Of a stretch of 64,000 bases of DNA, positions 53,623 to 63,378 are shown piece by piece (positions within the stretch are counted from its first letter, which is position 1; each line of letters begins with the position of its first letter). The DNA is from Ignavibacteriales bacterium. Lineage in GTDB: Bacteria; Bacteroidota; Ignavibacteria; UBA10030. The stretch lies in NCBI GenBank assembly GCA_016192345.1, contig JACPUH010000079.1, positions 1 to 64,000 of the forward strand, written 5' to 3'. The translations under genes and the position numbers were made by a program. A model generated the notes under the pieces. It was not told the origin of the DNA. It saw nothing but the letters and a program-made list of their open reading frames with translations, and did no database searches.

Positions 53623-55806
53623 ATGACCTTCCTGAACCCTGCCCTTCTGTTGGGCCTTATTGCTGCTGCGATCCCCATCCTCCTCCATCTGCTGAACCTC
53701 CGGAGATTGCGGACGATCGAGTTCAGCACGCTCACGTTTCTCAAGGAGCTGCAGCGGACCCGCATTCGGAGGCTGAAAATCCGGCAACTGCTGTTAATGG
53801 TTCTCAGGACACTCCTGGTGATGTTGCTGGTCCTGGCCTTTGCAAGACCGACGTTGAAGGGGTCGATCATGGGATCCATCGGCTCGCATGGGAAGACGAC
53901 CATCGTTCTCCTGATTGACGATTCCTTCAGCATGACCGTCTCCGATCAACAGGGAGAGCTCCTTAAACAGGCGAAGCAGACCGCTCTTGCCATCATCGGC
54001 CTCTTGAAGGAAGGGGATGAAGTCTCGCTGGTGAAGTTCTCGGACGTCAAACGGCCGTCCATGGAGCGACAGCATGCCCCCTCGCGCGACCCCCAACTCG
54101 TGAGCCGGACCATTGAGGAACTCAAGCCTTCCCCGATTCACACAAAGCTCATCGATGCGTTGCGCTACTCGGCCAAGGTGATCGCGGGCTCGGCGAATTT
54201 CAACCGCGAGATCTACCTTGTTTCCGACTTTCAACGCGGCTTGCTGGAACGATCGGTGACATCGACCCCCGACGCGGAATCGCTCTTTCCCACCGAAGTC
54301 CGGTTTTTCCTCATGCCGCTTGGCAAACGCCCGGTACAGAATTTTGGTGTCGAGGCCATAACCATTCCGGGGGCAATCTTCGAGCGGGGAAAACCCTTTA
54401 CCGTGAAGGCGCAAATTGGAAACTATTCCGGTGAGAAAGCGCAAAACCATCTGGTCGGTTTGTTCCTGAACGGTACGCGCGTCGCCCAACGCGGCGTCGA
54501 TCTCTTGCCGGGGACCTCCTCGGAAGTCGAATTCTCCGTCACGAGTGGCGAAACCGGGTTCGTGGAGGGATTCCTCGAGTTGGAGGATGACGATGCACAG
54601 TACGACAACAGACGCTCTTTCACAGTCTACCTCCCCGAACGGATCAATGTCCTGCTTGCCGGCACCGAAGCCGAAACCCGCTATGTCAGGCTTGCCCTTG
54701 CCGCCCGAGAATCCCACGATGGTTCAGCCTTCGATTTGCAGGAAGTCAGTGTAGAGGGCCTGGGATCGACTCACCTGCGGGATGCCCATGTCCTGGTCCT
54801 GGTTGCTCCCGAAATTCTTTCCTCTGCCCAGGCAAATCAGATCGGTACGTTTGTTGCCAATGGTGGAGGTCTGATAGTCTTTCCCGGCACGGGTGGACGG
54901 ACGGAGCAATTCAACACATCCTTCGCTTCGCAACTGAAACTCCCGAGCGTCATCGGAGTCGACGGAGCACCGCCGCAGACTCCAAACGGAAATGCGGAAT
55001 CGTTCGTCGAGTTCGACAGGATCGAACTGCGCCATCCGTTATTCCAGGGAATGTTTGACGCACCGGAACCGACAGGAGCGGCACAGGATCGGGGCCGCCA
55101 ACGGACCGTTGAGTCTCCCCGAATCCTCCGATCCATACGATATGCCCTGTCGGCACAATCGAACCAGATCATTACGCTGACGAACGGATCGGCATTTCTC
55201 CTCGAACATCAGAAGGAGAGTGGGCGCATCCTTATGTTTGCCGTAGCCCCGGACCTTCCATGGTCCGATTTTCCGCTCAAGGGATTGTTCGTCCCGCTCC
55301 TCCACCGGTCGGTCTCGTATCTTGCCGGTGAACAGCACCAAAGCATGGACTATCTCGCCGGCGATGCGATAACCATCCGAAGCGTTCTCCGCACATCGGG
55401 ACCATGGACCATTCGGAACCCTTCCATGATCGAAGTGGTGGCAACACCCCGGTCCCGCGGCGCGCAGCAAAGCGTCCGCTTCGGCGAGACCGAAGCGGTT
55501 GGCCTGTATACCGTGAGCGCGGGAACGGGCGTCATCCGGAAGTTCGCCGTGAACCTTCACAGAGATGAATCGAACACCATGCCGAGCGAGCCCTCCGACG
55601 TGAAGGTGCTCCTGGAGCACATGGGGGTTGAACCATCCGCCATCTCCTTGATCGATCACCCCCAAGAGGCACAACGGCTGGTCCTCGAATCGCGCTTCGG
55701 TGTCGAGCTGTGGAAGCATCTCCTCATCGCCGCTTTGCTCGTCGCCATGGCGGAGATGATTGTGGCACGCATCAGTAAACAGGAATTGACTCCCGTATCC
55801 TCATGA
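53623..55806 (+). CDS. BatA-like vWA membrane protein
   Basis: This 727-residue protein has the aerotolerance N-terminal block (FLNPALLLGLIAAAIPILLH, then LNLRRLRTIEFSTLTFL), a second helix and a vWA domain with the metal site DDSFS (Asp99, Ser101, Ser103). A long extracytoplasmic region and a C-terminal helix (about 705-723) follow. Homologues are part of Bat operons with MoxR and DUF58, not seen here. The function may lie in envelope stress, by analogy. Its stop overlaps hflX in ATGA. Confidence 0.88.
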   Translation: MTFLNPALLLGLIAAAIPILLHLLNLRRLRTIEFSTLTFLKELQRTRIRRLKIRQLLLMVLRTLLVMLLVLAFARPTLKGSIMGSIGSHGKTTIVLLIDDSFSMTVSDQQGELLKQAKQTALAIIGLLKEGDEVSLVKFSDVKRPSMERQHAPSRDPQLVSRTIEELKPSPIHTKLIDALRYSAKVIAGSANFNREIYLVSDFQRGLLERSVTSTPDAESLFPTEVRFFLMPLGKRPVQNFGVEAITIPGAIFERGKPFTVKAQIGNYSGEKAQNHLVGLFLNGTRVAQRGVDLLPGTSSEVEFSVTSGETGFVEGFLELEDDDAQYDNRRSFTVYLPERINVLLAGTEAETRYVRLALAARESHDGSAFDLQEVSVEGLGSTHLRDAHVLVLVAPEILSSAQANQIGTFVANGGGLIVFPGTGGRTEQFNTSFASQLKLPSVIGVDGAPPQTPNGNAESFVEFDRIELRHPLFQGMFDAPEPTGAAQDRGRQRTVESPRILRSIRYALSAQSNQIITLTNGSAFLLEHQKESGRILMFAVAPDLPWSDFPLKGLFVPLLHRSVSYLAGEQHQSMDYLAGDAITIRSVLRTSGPWTIRNPSMIEVVATPRSRGAQQSVRFGETEAVGLYTVSAGTGVIRKFAVNLHRDESNTMPSEPSDVKVLLEHMGVEPSAISLIDHPQEAQRLVLESRFGVELWKHLLIAALLVAMAEMIVARISKQELTPVSS

Positions 55807-57077
55807 TCGAACTGGCCAACCCCCATAAAGAACGTTGCATCCTAGTCGGCGTCTCGACGCGCAAGACCAGCAGGGAGCAAACGGAAGAATACCTCGACGA
55901 ACTGGCCCTGCTCGCAGATACTGCGGGGGGTGAGGTGGTCGCCCGTGTCACGCAGGACCGCGACCGTCTGGAGCCTGCGACGTTTGTCGGCAAGGGAAAA
56001 GTTGAGGAGATCCGGGCGCTCGTCGTCGAGCAGAAGGTCCCCCTGGTGATCTTCGATGACGATCTTTCGGCGGTGCAGGTTCGGAACCTCGAACGCAGTC
56101 TTGAATGCAAAATTTTGGACCGGAGCGCGCTGATCCTCGATATTTTCGCTTCCCGCGCCAAGACCAACGAGGCAAAGACCCAGGTGGAGCTCGCGCAGCT
56201 TCAATATTTGCTCCCCCGGCTCACGCGGCAGTGGACTCACCTCTCGAAACAATACGGCGGCATCGGGACCAAGGGCCCGGGTGAAACGCAGATCGAAACG
56301 GACCGGCGCATGATCCGAACCCGCATCAGCCACCTGAAAGAGAAACTCGAGAGGATCTCCCAACAACGATTTACACAACGCAAGGGAAGAAGCAGGCATA
56401 CCCGCGGAGCCCTGGTCGGTTATACGAACGCGGGGAAATCGACCCTCCTGAACCTCCTTTCCGGGTCAGAGGTCTTCGTGGAGGACCGACTCTTCGCAAC
56501 CCTCGACCCAACCACGCGTATCGTCCCCCTCGGGCCATCAACGCAGATCCTGATGACCGATACCGTGGGGTTCATCCGCAAACTTCCCCACCACCTCGTC
56601 GCGTCCTTCAAGAGCACGCTGGAGGAGGTGACCGAGGCGGATTTTCTTCTCCACGTCGTGGACGTCTCGAGCAAAACGTTTGTGGAGCAGATCTCGGTAG
56701 TGAGAGAGACGCTGGAGGATATTGGCGCGGCGGACAGACCTACCGTGATGGTGTTCAACAAGATCGACCTGTTGACGGAGAGAACGATCCTTCAGTCGCT
56801 TCCGAACGAATACGCACGCTGCGTCTTTATTTCGGCGGCGCGCGGGATCAACATCCTGGGGTTAAAGGAAGAGGTGCGTATCCTGCTGGAGCATGAATTT
56901 GTGGAAGAGACGTTCAAAGTGTCGCAGGAAAATCAAAAACTTGTTTCCCAGCTTCACGGCACCGGGGAAGTGCTGGAGCGGACGTACGAGGAAAATGATG
57001 TGATTATGCGTATGAGGATCAGGCGGAAGGACCGGGAGCGGCTGGTGAATCTGGTGGGGAAGGAATCGACTCCGTGA
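55803..57077 (+). CDS. hflX: ribosome-associated GTPase HflX
   Basis: HflX splits stalled ribosomes and binds the 50S subunit. Of its 424 residues, the N-terminal HflX domain (about 10-190) includes GKGKVEEIRALV and GPGETQIETDRRMI. The G-domain has GYTNAGKSTLLN, DTVGFI and NKIDL. ATG 55803 overlaps the stop of the BatA-like gene by four bases, so translation is coupled. Confidence 0.95.
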   Translation: MIELANPHKERCILVGVSTRKTSREQTEEYLDELALLADTAGGEVVARVTQDRDRLEPATFVGKGKVEEIRALVVEQKVPLVIFDDDLSAVQVRNLERSLECKILDRSALILDIFASRAKTNEAKTQVELAQLQYLLPRLTRQWTHLSKQYGGIGTKGPGETQIETDRRMIRTRISHLKEKLERISQQRFTQRKGRSRHTRGALVGYTNAGKSTLLNLLSGSEVFVEDRLFATLDPTTRIVPLGPSTQILMTDTVGFIRKLPHHLVASFKSTLEEVTEADFLLHVVDVSSKTFVEQISVVRETLEDIGAADRPTVMVFNKIDLLTERTILQSLPNEYARCVFISAARGINILGLKEEVRILLEHEFVEETFKVSQENQKLVSQLHGTGEVLERTYEENDVIMRMRIRRKDRERLVNLVGKESTP

Positions 57078-57099
57078 TGAGGGTCGTTCCATGCCTTCG

Positions 57100-57597
57100 T
57101 CAGGAACTGAGCTTTGGATTACGGGGAACCATGGTGATCACCACCGGGTCCACCCGCCTCAATCCCATCATAAGCCCGCGGAGCTCGATCCTCACCTGCT
57201 CCCCTGCGATCTTGTGCCACGGGTCCGCGACGATCTCGGTATCGCCCCCCTCCATCACCATCGTGTACGATTCCCCGGGAGGAACGGCGACGTACGGAAG
57301 CGGCTGGAACCGGTTATTGAACTGATAGCGAACGTTTTTCGCGGTCCCCTTGACGAATGCCTGCCGAAGGTCCAGCGTGTCGTTTCCCATGTTCCGGAAT
57401 GTCAGTTCGACGATCGAGGTGACCCGCTCCCTGACTTCATAGCGTGCCGCCACTTCGACGGTGAAGTTTGCCCGCTCGTCCCGATAGGTAAACTCTTCGC
57501 AGAAGCAGTTTTCCGTGGTCACCAGGTACGGGTGGGTGCTGCTGCACGCGGCGAGCAGCGGAAGCAGCGCCACGAACCATCCCCTCCATTCTCTCAT
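57100..57597 (-). CDS. hypothetical lipoprotein
   Basis: This 165-residue protein has a lipoprotein signal peptide with LAAC and a predicted beta-sandwich body. I do not recognise a family. ATG 57597 overlaps the end of the MBL gene (ATGA, four bases), so the two are coupled. The body looks like an Ig-like domain with VELTFRNMGNDTLDLRQ. Confidence 0.7.
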   Translation of the reverse strand: MREWRGWFVALLPLLAACSSTHPYLVTTENCFCEEFTYRDERANFTVEVAARYEVRERVTSIVELTFRNMGNDTLDLRQAFVKGTAKNVRYQFNNRFQPLPYVAVPPGESYTMVMEGGDTEIVADPWHKIAGEQVRIELRGLMMGLRRVDPVVITMVPRNPKLSS

Positions 57598-58220
57598 CCC
57601 TTCTCCGGCATTTTGATGATGGTCTCCCCCTGGAATACTTTCTGCAACTCTTCCGCATCGGCTTTGGTTCCCACGATGTCCCCCCAATGCATGGGGATGA
57701 CTGCCTGCGGCTTGAAAACGTTCGCGGCCTCACCCGCTTCCTTGCCGGTCATCGTGTAGGTCCCGCCGCACGGGAGCAAGGCAAACTCCGTTACCACGCT
57801 CCGCATCTCCGGCGTAAAGTCCGTGTCGCCGCTGTGATAGATCCGCTGCCCGGTGGAAAGCGCGATGACGTATCCCACCCAGTTGTTCTGCTTCGGGTGG
57901 AACTTCTTGCCGATGTTATAGGCGTGGACGGTTTTCACCTTCAGCTCGCTGACATTGTATAACTCTCCAGGGCTCACCGCGATCACGGTTCCCTTTAATT
58001 GATAGGCGATATCCTTCGGGGCGAAGAACACCGTGGTGTCTTTTTTAATCCTCGCGATGTCCTCAATGGAGAAATGGTCATAGTGGGCATGGGTGAGGAA
58101 AATGAGATCTGCGGCGGGAAGGGTTCCCCCGAGCTTCCATGGATCGATGTACAGTTGCGTCGCACCGTCTTCGATCCGGAAGGATGAGTGTCCCAACCAA
58201 TGAACATGTGAATGGTTCAT
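57594..58220 (-). CDS. MBL-fold metallohydrolase
   Basis: This 208-residue protein of the metallo-beta-lactamase fold has the metal motif THAHYDH and a downstream HSGDTDF. It belongs to the UPF0173-like / small metal-dependent hydrolases. It starts at ATG after GGAGGTC, and its stop overlaps the lipoprotein gene. The substrate is unknown. Confidence 0.9.
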   Translation of the reverse strand: MNHSHVHWLGHSSFRIEDGATQLYIDPWKLGGTLPAADLIFLTHAHYDHFSIEDIARIKKDTTVFFAPKDIAYQLKGTVIAVSPGELYNVSELKVKTVHAYNIGKKFHPKQNNWVGYVIALSTGQRIYHSGDTDFTPEMRSVVTEFALLPCGGTYTMTGKEAGEAANVFKPQAVIPMHWGDIVGTKADAEELQKVFQGETIIKMPEKG

Positions 58221-58261
58221 AAAGACCTCCGTTTATCCATGCTTGATTGTTTCCACGAGAG

Positions 58262-60376
58262 TTACTTTATGAAAACTAGTTTTCTGCTTGTGACAAGATT
58301 TCCCGATTTAAGTAGATAGAAATAGACGCCGCTATGAATATGCAGAGGATTCCACCTTATGACATATTCTCCTGCGTCAAGTTCTCCACTGACAAGTTCA
58401 CCTACCTCCCTGCCAAGCAAATCAACAACACGGAGTAAGACATCACCCCTCTCGGCAATTGTAAATCTAATATTCGTGGAATTGTTGAATGGATTGGGAA
58501 AGTTCTGTTCTAAAACGAACGAAGAGGGGCTCCTGATCGGTTCGGCGGAAGTCAACCGATCAACACTCCGGTACATTCCCCCGACGGTCCCCGCTAAAAG
58601 GTAGCAGCTCTCTGTAGAGGCCAAAACGCTGACATGAGGGTTTTCCAATCCTTCATTATGTTTCCCCCACGTCGCCCCCTTATCAGATGATGTGAATATC
58701 CCGTTGTCAGTGCCTGCAATAATCCTCCCATGACCGTCGACCGTCAAGGTCCTTACAATTTCTTTGTCTAATCCTGTTTGGTCCCAAGTCATTCCGCCAT
58801 CGAAAGAGCGATAGATCCCGACACTTCCGACAAACAACACTCCATCAAAATCTTCTGCTGCGGAATTCAAAAGATGATTTCTGAAACTACCAACGACCTG
58901 TCTCCATTTGAAACCACGATCAACGGACCGGTAAAGCTCGGCCAACCCATTATGGAAGGTTCCGACAAAGAGTTGCTGTGATGAGGTGACAAGAACCACA
59001 CTTAAATATACGCTGGTATCGAAAAAAGATAATGGAATCCAGGCATCTCCATTGTTCGTAGATTTATAAAGACCCTCTCCTTCCGTCGCCGCAAATATTT
59101 CCCCCCATGGAGAAACCGTTAGGCTTCCGATTCTTTCGTCGTTATTGAGAGGTCCGGTGCCCTGTGACCACGTGTTTCCGCTGTCTGTCGAGCGAAAGAT
59201 ACCGCCGAGAGATGTCCCCGCAAGGAGAGTGCCTGTTTGAGTGACTGCAACACATTCTACCCTAGTATTACGGAGCCGACTGGTTTCAAGCCACGTCATT
59301 CCGTCATCTGGAGATCGGTACACTCCGTTGGCGTACGTACCAACAAAAATGTCGCCCCCCACAGCTTGGGCAATAGATGTAACAGAGGCATTCGTGATAC
59401 CTTTACTTTTTCGTGTCCAGGTCTCACCCCCATCAGTTGAGCATATAACGCCATAACCCTCGGTACCAACGAAAATTTGCCCATTCGCTGCGAATACCAT
59501 TGAGTTCATTCCGATACTGGGAGTGCCGGGCCTGCGATAATCCCAACTGAGTCCTCCATCTGTTGAGCGATTCACGCCACCCGGAAACCCGGCATAAAGG
59601 ATTCCCGTTGAATCTCTTTGCAGAAATGACAGCGTCCCTCCCAGTTGCGCACTTTTTGTCCAACTTGCTCCATCATCCAGTGATTGATAAAGCTCACCAA
59701 CATTAACCCCTGCGAGAATCCGACCGGAGGAACTAATAACAACAGAGCGGGCATCAACGTTCGTTAATCCCTCTACCCAGGTTTCACCATTGTCTGTGGA
59801 TCGGAACACACCCCGCGGTTCATTAAGTCCCATAATATTATACGGGCTGCAGGCAAAAACGAATTTAGAGGATTTGGTCGTAAGGGCAATAATTGACTGA
59901 TTGGGGAGTCCAAGAAGAGACCACGTTGTACCACTGTCCAGAGAACGATAAACCCCGAAGCTCCCCGCAAAAAGATGGCCATGCTCATTTGCGGTAAGAC
60001 TATAAACTTGTTTTATTGGGAAGGAGGAAACGAATGACCAACTTTCTCCCTCATCTGTTGACCGATAAAGTCCCTTCTCGGTTCCGGCAAAGAGTATACC
60101 ATTCGTGTCATGCAAGAAACAGAAAACAATAATGGAGGTTGAGATGCCGAGATTCTTTCGGACCCAGTGTTCACCATAATCGTCCGATTTGAAAATTCCG
60201 CCGCTAAAGACACCCGCAAGAATGTTTCCTTTTGCATCAATGATAAGACTGCGGATGCATCCCGTATCTAACCCATGGTTGGCGTCTTGCCACTGAATTG
60301 TTTGTCCTACGGCAGGCTTCGAAAGAATGAGAACGACAAGTAAAACAAAATAAATATGGAAGGATGAGTTCATCAT
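58262..60376 (-). CDS. secreted Asp-box (BNR) protein with T9SS sorting domain
   Basis: This 704-residue secreted protein has a signal peptide (1-24, ending AVGQ). About 13 Asp-box/BNR repeats of the form S-x-D-x-G-x-x-W follow, for example RSTDEGESW and RSLDSGTTW, and probably fold as a propeller. A type IX sorting domain fills the last 85 residues (NFPNPFN, GREVGEL, GVYFYLL and a final KLVFIK). It should be exported by a T9SS and anchored or released at the surface. No partner genes lie nearby. Confidence 0.9.
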   Translation of the reverse strand: MMNSSFHIYFVLLVVLILSKPAVGQTIQWQDANHGLDTGCIRSLIIDAKGNILAGVFSGGIFKSDDYGEHWVRKNLGISTSIIVFCFLHDTNGILFAGTEKGLYRSTDEGESWSFVSSFPIKQVYSLTANEHGHLFAGSFGVYRSLDSGTTWSLLGLPNQSIIALTTKSSKFVFACSPYNIMGLNEPRGVFRSTDNGETWVEGLTNVDARSVVISSSGRILAGVNVGELYQSLDDGASWTKSAQLGGTLSFLQRDSTGILYAGFPGGVNRSTDGGLSWDYRRPGTPSIGMNSMVFAANGQIFVGTEGYGVICSTDGGETWTRKSKGITNASVTSIAQAVGGDIFVGTYANGVYRSPDDGMTWLETSRLRNTRVECVAVTQTGTLLAGTSLGGIFRSTDSGNTWSQGTGPLNNDERIGSLTVSPWGEIFAATEGEGLYKSTNNGDAWIPLSFFDTSVYLSVVLVTSSQQLFVGTFHNGLAELYRSVDRGFKWRQVVGSFRNHLLNSAAEDFDGVLFVGSVGIYRSFDGGMTWDQTGLDKEIVRTLTVDGHGRIIAGTDNGIFTSSDKGATWGKHNEGLENPHVSVLASTESCYLLAGTVGGMYRSVDRLTSAEPIRSPSSFVLEQNFPNPFNNSTNIRFTIAERGDVLLRVVDLLGREVGELVSGELDAGEYVIRWNPLHIHSGVYFYLLKSGNLVTSRKLVFIK

Positions 60377-60412
60377 TCACTCCTTTACATCCCCTCCTCT
60401 TTTTGTCCCCCT

Positions 60413-61492
60413 TTACTGCTTCTTGCGAGCTCTTGCGTACCCAGGTTTTAACACTTCATAAATTACTTTAATCCGTTGCTTGTAGGGCAGGAACGCGCTC
60501 TTCATGGCATTGATCGTCAGTTTTTCCAGGTCATCCAGAGTCAGGTCAAAGACCTCGGCGGCGGTGTGGTACTCGTCCGTGAGCGTGATATTGCTCATCA
60601 AACGATCGTCGGTGTTCAGCGTCAACCGGAACTTGTAGCGATGAAAGATGCCGAAGGGGTGGTCCCTTAAATCTTTCACGGCTCCGGTATGCAGGTTGCT
60701 GGTAAGACAGATCTCCAGGGGTATGCGCTTGTCCAGGACGTATTGGGCAAGGGTCCCCATATTCAGAACGATGCCGTCCTTGACTTTCATATCTTCGATC
60801 AACCGTGTCGCATGGCCGACCCGGTGCGCGCCGCACCACTGGATCGCCTGCCAGATCGATTCCTTGCCGAACGCCTCTCCCGCATGGATCGTGATATTGA
60901 AGTTCTCGCGCTGAATATAATGAAAGGCGTCGACATGCTTCTTGGGCGGATAGCCCCCTTCCTCCCCCGCAAGATCGAAGCCAACAACACCCTTATTGCG
61001 AAAATCGACCGCCAGTTCGGCAATTTCCTGGGAGATCGCCGGCTTCATATGCCGCATCGCGCAGAGGATCAGTCCGAACTGAACGCCAAAATCCTTCTTT
61101 CCCCGTTCCAGGCCATGGAGCACCGCCTGAACGATCCTTTCCAGATGCAGCCCCTTCCCGGTGTGAAAAACCGGGGCGAAACGCGTTTCAAGATAGACCA
61201 CCCCATCCTTCTTCATATCCTCCATCGTCTCATACGCCACCCGTTCCAGTGCCTCTACCGTTTCCATGACGCCGCACGTATGTTCGAATCCTTCTAGGAA
61301 GAGAGGAAGGCTTCCCCGCGTGGCACCCCGGTGGAACCACGCAGCGAGTTCCTTCGGGTTTGTTGTCGGTAACTTTTTATACCCGGTCTCTTTCGCCAGG
61401 TCGATGACGGTTTGCGGACGCACGCCACCGTCGAGGTGATCGTGGAGGAGGACCTTGGGAAGGGGGCGCAAGAATTCTTTTGTCAGTTTCAT
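60413..61492 (-). CDS. add: adenosine deaminase
   Basis: This enzyme deaminates adenosine to inosine in purine salvage. The 359 residues carry the metal-site HDHLDGG (His17, His19), GFDLAGEEGG, TIHAGEA (His) and LTLNTDDR. Ten or so residues at the end are basic. It lies on the same strand as hutH, 57 bp downstream. It could also be an adenosine-deaminase-like enzyme with another purine substrate. Confidence 0.93.
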   Translation of the reverse strand: MKLTKEFLRPLPKVLLHDHLDGGVRPQTVIDLAKETGYKKLPTTNPKELAAWFHRGATRGSLPLFLEGFEHTCGVMETVEALERVAYETMEDMKKDGVVYLETRFAPVFHTGKGLHLERIVQAVLHGLERGKKDFGVQFGLILCAMRHMKPAISQEIAELAVDFRNKGVVGFDLAGEEGGYPPKKHVDAFHYIQRENFNITIHAGEAFGKESIWQAIQWCGAHRVGHATRLIEDMKVKDGIVLNMGTLAQYVLDKRIPLEICLTSNLHTGAVKDLRDHPFGIFHRYKFRLTLNTDDRLMSNITLTDEYHTAAEVFDLTLDDLEKLTINAMKSAFLPYKQRIKVIYEVLKPGYARARKKQ

Positions 61493-61549
61493 GCCGTTCT
61501 TTCTTTGTTGGGATCGAAGCGATCCGGAATCGTTGTGAGCCGCTGTACG

Positions 61550-63106
61550 TTAATCGATGGACCCGATCCTTGATTGAACATCCTCGAGAAGCCCTCGACC
61601 CTCCACCAGCCCCAGCGCCTTCTGAATATCATCGTACAGAACGCGATCCTCCTGGAGATGGCGGATGTGTTTGCGGACGAAGGTGTAGGCCGCTTCGACC
61701 CCCTTCCCTGCCTTCATCGGTTTCCGGCCTTTCAACCGACGCGCAAAATCCAGCCCCTGGCAGGCACAGAGGAGTTCAATCGCCAGAACGGTTTGGGCGT
61801 TCTTGAGGACTTTCCACCCCTTTTGTGCGCTGATGGAACCCATGCTGTTATGGTCCTCTTGGTTGGCCGACGTGGGGATCGAGTCAACGCTCCCCGGATG
61901 GCACAGGACTTTATTTTCCGAAACGATCGACGCCGCCGTATACTGGGCGATCATCAGGCCGGAGTTCAGCCCGCCGTTGGTCGTCAGGAACCGGGGAAGG
62001 CCGCTGAGCGACCCGTTGACCAACCGCTCGATACGCCGCTCGGAGATGTTGGCAAGCTCGGCCAGGGCGATCGCGAGAAAATCCATCGCCAGGGCAATCG
62101 GCTGCCCATGGAAGTTGCCCCCTTCAAGATGCACACGGTCCTTCGGAATGATCAACGGGTTATCGTTGGCCGAATTGATTTCAATGCTCACGATGCCGTG
62201 CACATAGTCGACGGCATCGCGCGAAGCGCCGTGAACCTGTGGGATACAGCGAATGGAATAAGCATCCTGCACGCGCGGATCATCAAAGCGATGGGATTCG
62301 CGGATCTCACTCCCCTTCATCATGCGCCGCATGTTCTTCGCCACGGCAAGCTGTCCCTTGTAGGGACGGAGCCGGTGAATCCGCTCGTCGAACTGGGTAT
62401 CGCTTCCGCGCAGAGCCTCGACGGTGATCGCGGCGGCAATATCCGCCACCTTGCACAATTCCACAGCCTGGTGGACGGCAAGAGCCGCAAAGGCGGTCAT
62501 CATCTGGGTCCCGTTGATCAACGCGATCCCCTCTTTTGCCGTCAGCCGGACGGGTTTCAAGCCATGCTTCTTCAGCGCGAGAGAGGAGGCAACAACGTCT
62601 CCCGCCGTCCCGCGCAACACGCGGCCGCGGCCCATCATACTGAGTACCATATGGGCCAGTTGCACCAGGTCACCGCTCGCACCGACCGACCCTTGCGACG
62701 GTATGGCCGGCATAATCCGCTTGTTCACCATGTCGACCAACAGCTGGAGCGTCTCGAGCCTCACCCCGGAGAATCCCTTCGCCAGCGCGTTGATCCGCAG
62801 GACCATCATTGCGCGGACAATCTCGGGGGGGAGGAATTCTCCCGCGCCCGCCGCGTGACTCATGATCAGGTTCTCCTGAAGCAGTTCGATGTTTTCCCGG
62901 CTGATCCTGACGTTGCTGAATTCGCCGAAACCGGTCGTGACACCGTAGATCGTCTCCCTGCCGTCGATCCAAGACTCGATCAACGCGCGGGCCTCACGCA
63001 CCTGCTTCCTGGCAGCAGGCGGGAGCATAATAGCGCGGTCCCCATATGCAATTTCGTGGACTGCTTGAACCGTGAGTGCGTTACCGTCGAGAGAGAAGGT
63101 CTTCAT
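61550..63106 (-). CDS. hutH: histidine ammonia-lyase
   Basis: HutH converts histidine to urocanate and ammonia. From ATG 63106 the protein has 518 residues, near the usual 510. The MIO cofactor forms from Ala143-Ser144-Gly145 (GSVGASGDL), and the catalytic Tyr is in TIYGVTTGFG (Tyr54). An in-frame start at 63178 adds a tail without family likeness. The other hut genes are not in view. Confidence 0.94.
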   Translation of the reverse strand: MKTFSLDGNALTVQAVHEIAYGDRAIMLPPAARKQVREARALIESWIDGRETIYGVTTGFGEFSNVRISRENIELLQENLIMSHAAGAGEFLPPEIVRAMMVLRINALAKGFSGVRLETLQLLVDMVNKRIMPAIPSQGSVGASGDLVQLAHMVLSMMGRGRVLRGTAGDVVASSLALKKHGLKPVRLTAKEGIALINGTQMMTAFAALAVHQAVELCKVADIAAAITVEALRGSDTQFDERIHRLRPYKGQLAVAKNMRRMMKGSEIRESHRFDDPRVQDAYSIRCIPQVHGASRDAVDYVHGIVSIEINSANDNPLIIPKDRVHLEGGNFHGQPIALAMDFLAIALAELANISERRIERLVNGSLSGLPRFLTTNGGLNSGLMIAQYTAASIVSENKVLCHPGSVDSIPTSANQEDHNSMGSISAQKGWKVLKNAQTVLAIELLCACQGLDFARRLKGRKPMKAGKGVEAAYTFVRKHIRHLQEDRVLYDDIQKALGLVEGRGLLEDVQSRIGSID

Positions 63107-63201
63107 ACGATGAGAAAGAGACTGGAGTAATCGTGGGATATTCGGGGTCAATGTAGCAGAGGCTTCCTTGAAATTCAACAGAACCCGGAGGGAGAAAGAG
63201 A

Positions 63202-63230
63202 TTGACTTTTGGGACGAATCTCGTTATAAT
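63202..63230 (+). promoter_or_regulatory. sigma-70 promoter of the REC-kinase gene
   Basis: TTGACT (63202-63207), a 17-bp spacer and TATAAT (63225-63230) make an almost perfect consensus. The likely start of transcription is near 63237, leaving a 142-base leader before ATG 63379. It is the clearest promoter in the window. Confidence 0.85.
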
Positions 63231-63378
63231 CACCAACAATTCAGGCCGTTTTTCTTCGCGGGATTCCCCCCCGAATCGAAATACCTCCCTTGCTGTGCGC
63301 GTTGGTGCGACCCGCCGCAGCAGTGATTCCGATTTTCGGCGCCGGACCCAGAATACTCCGACCAACGCACCGTTCACC

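Noticed and set aside
61574-63130. 518-codon frame opposite hutH
   Set aside because: Shadow of hutH, the same length as the real gene, with no family likeness.
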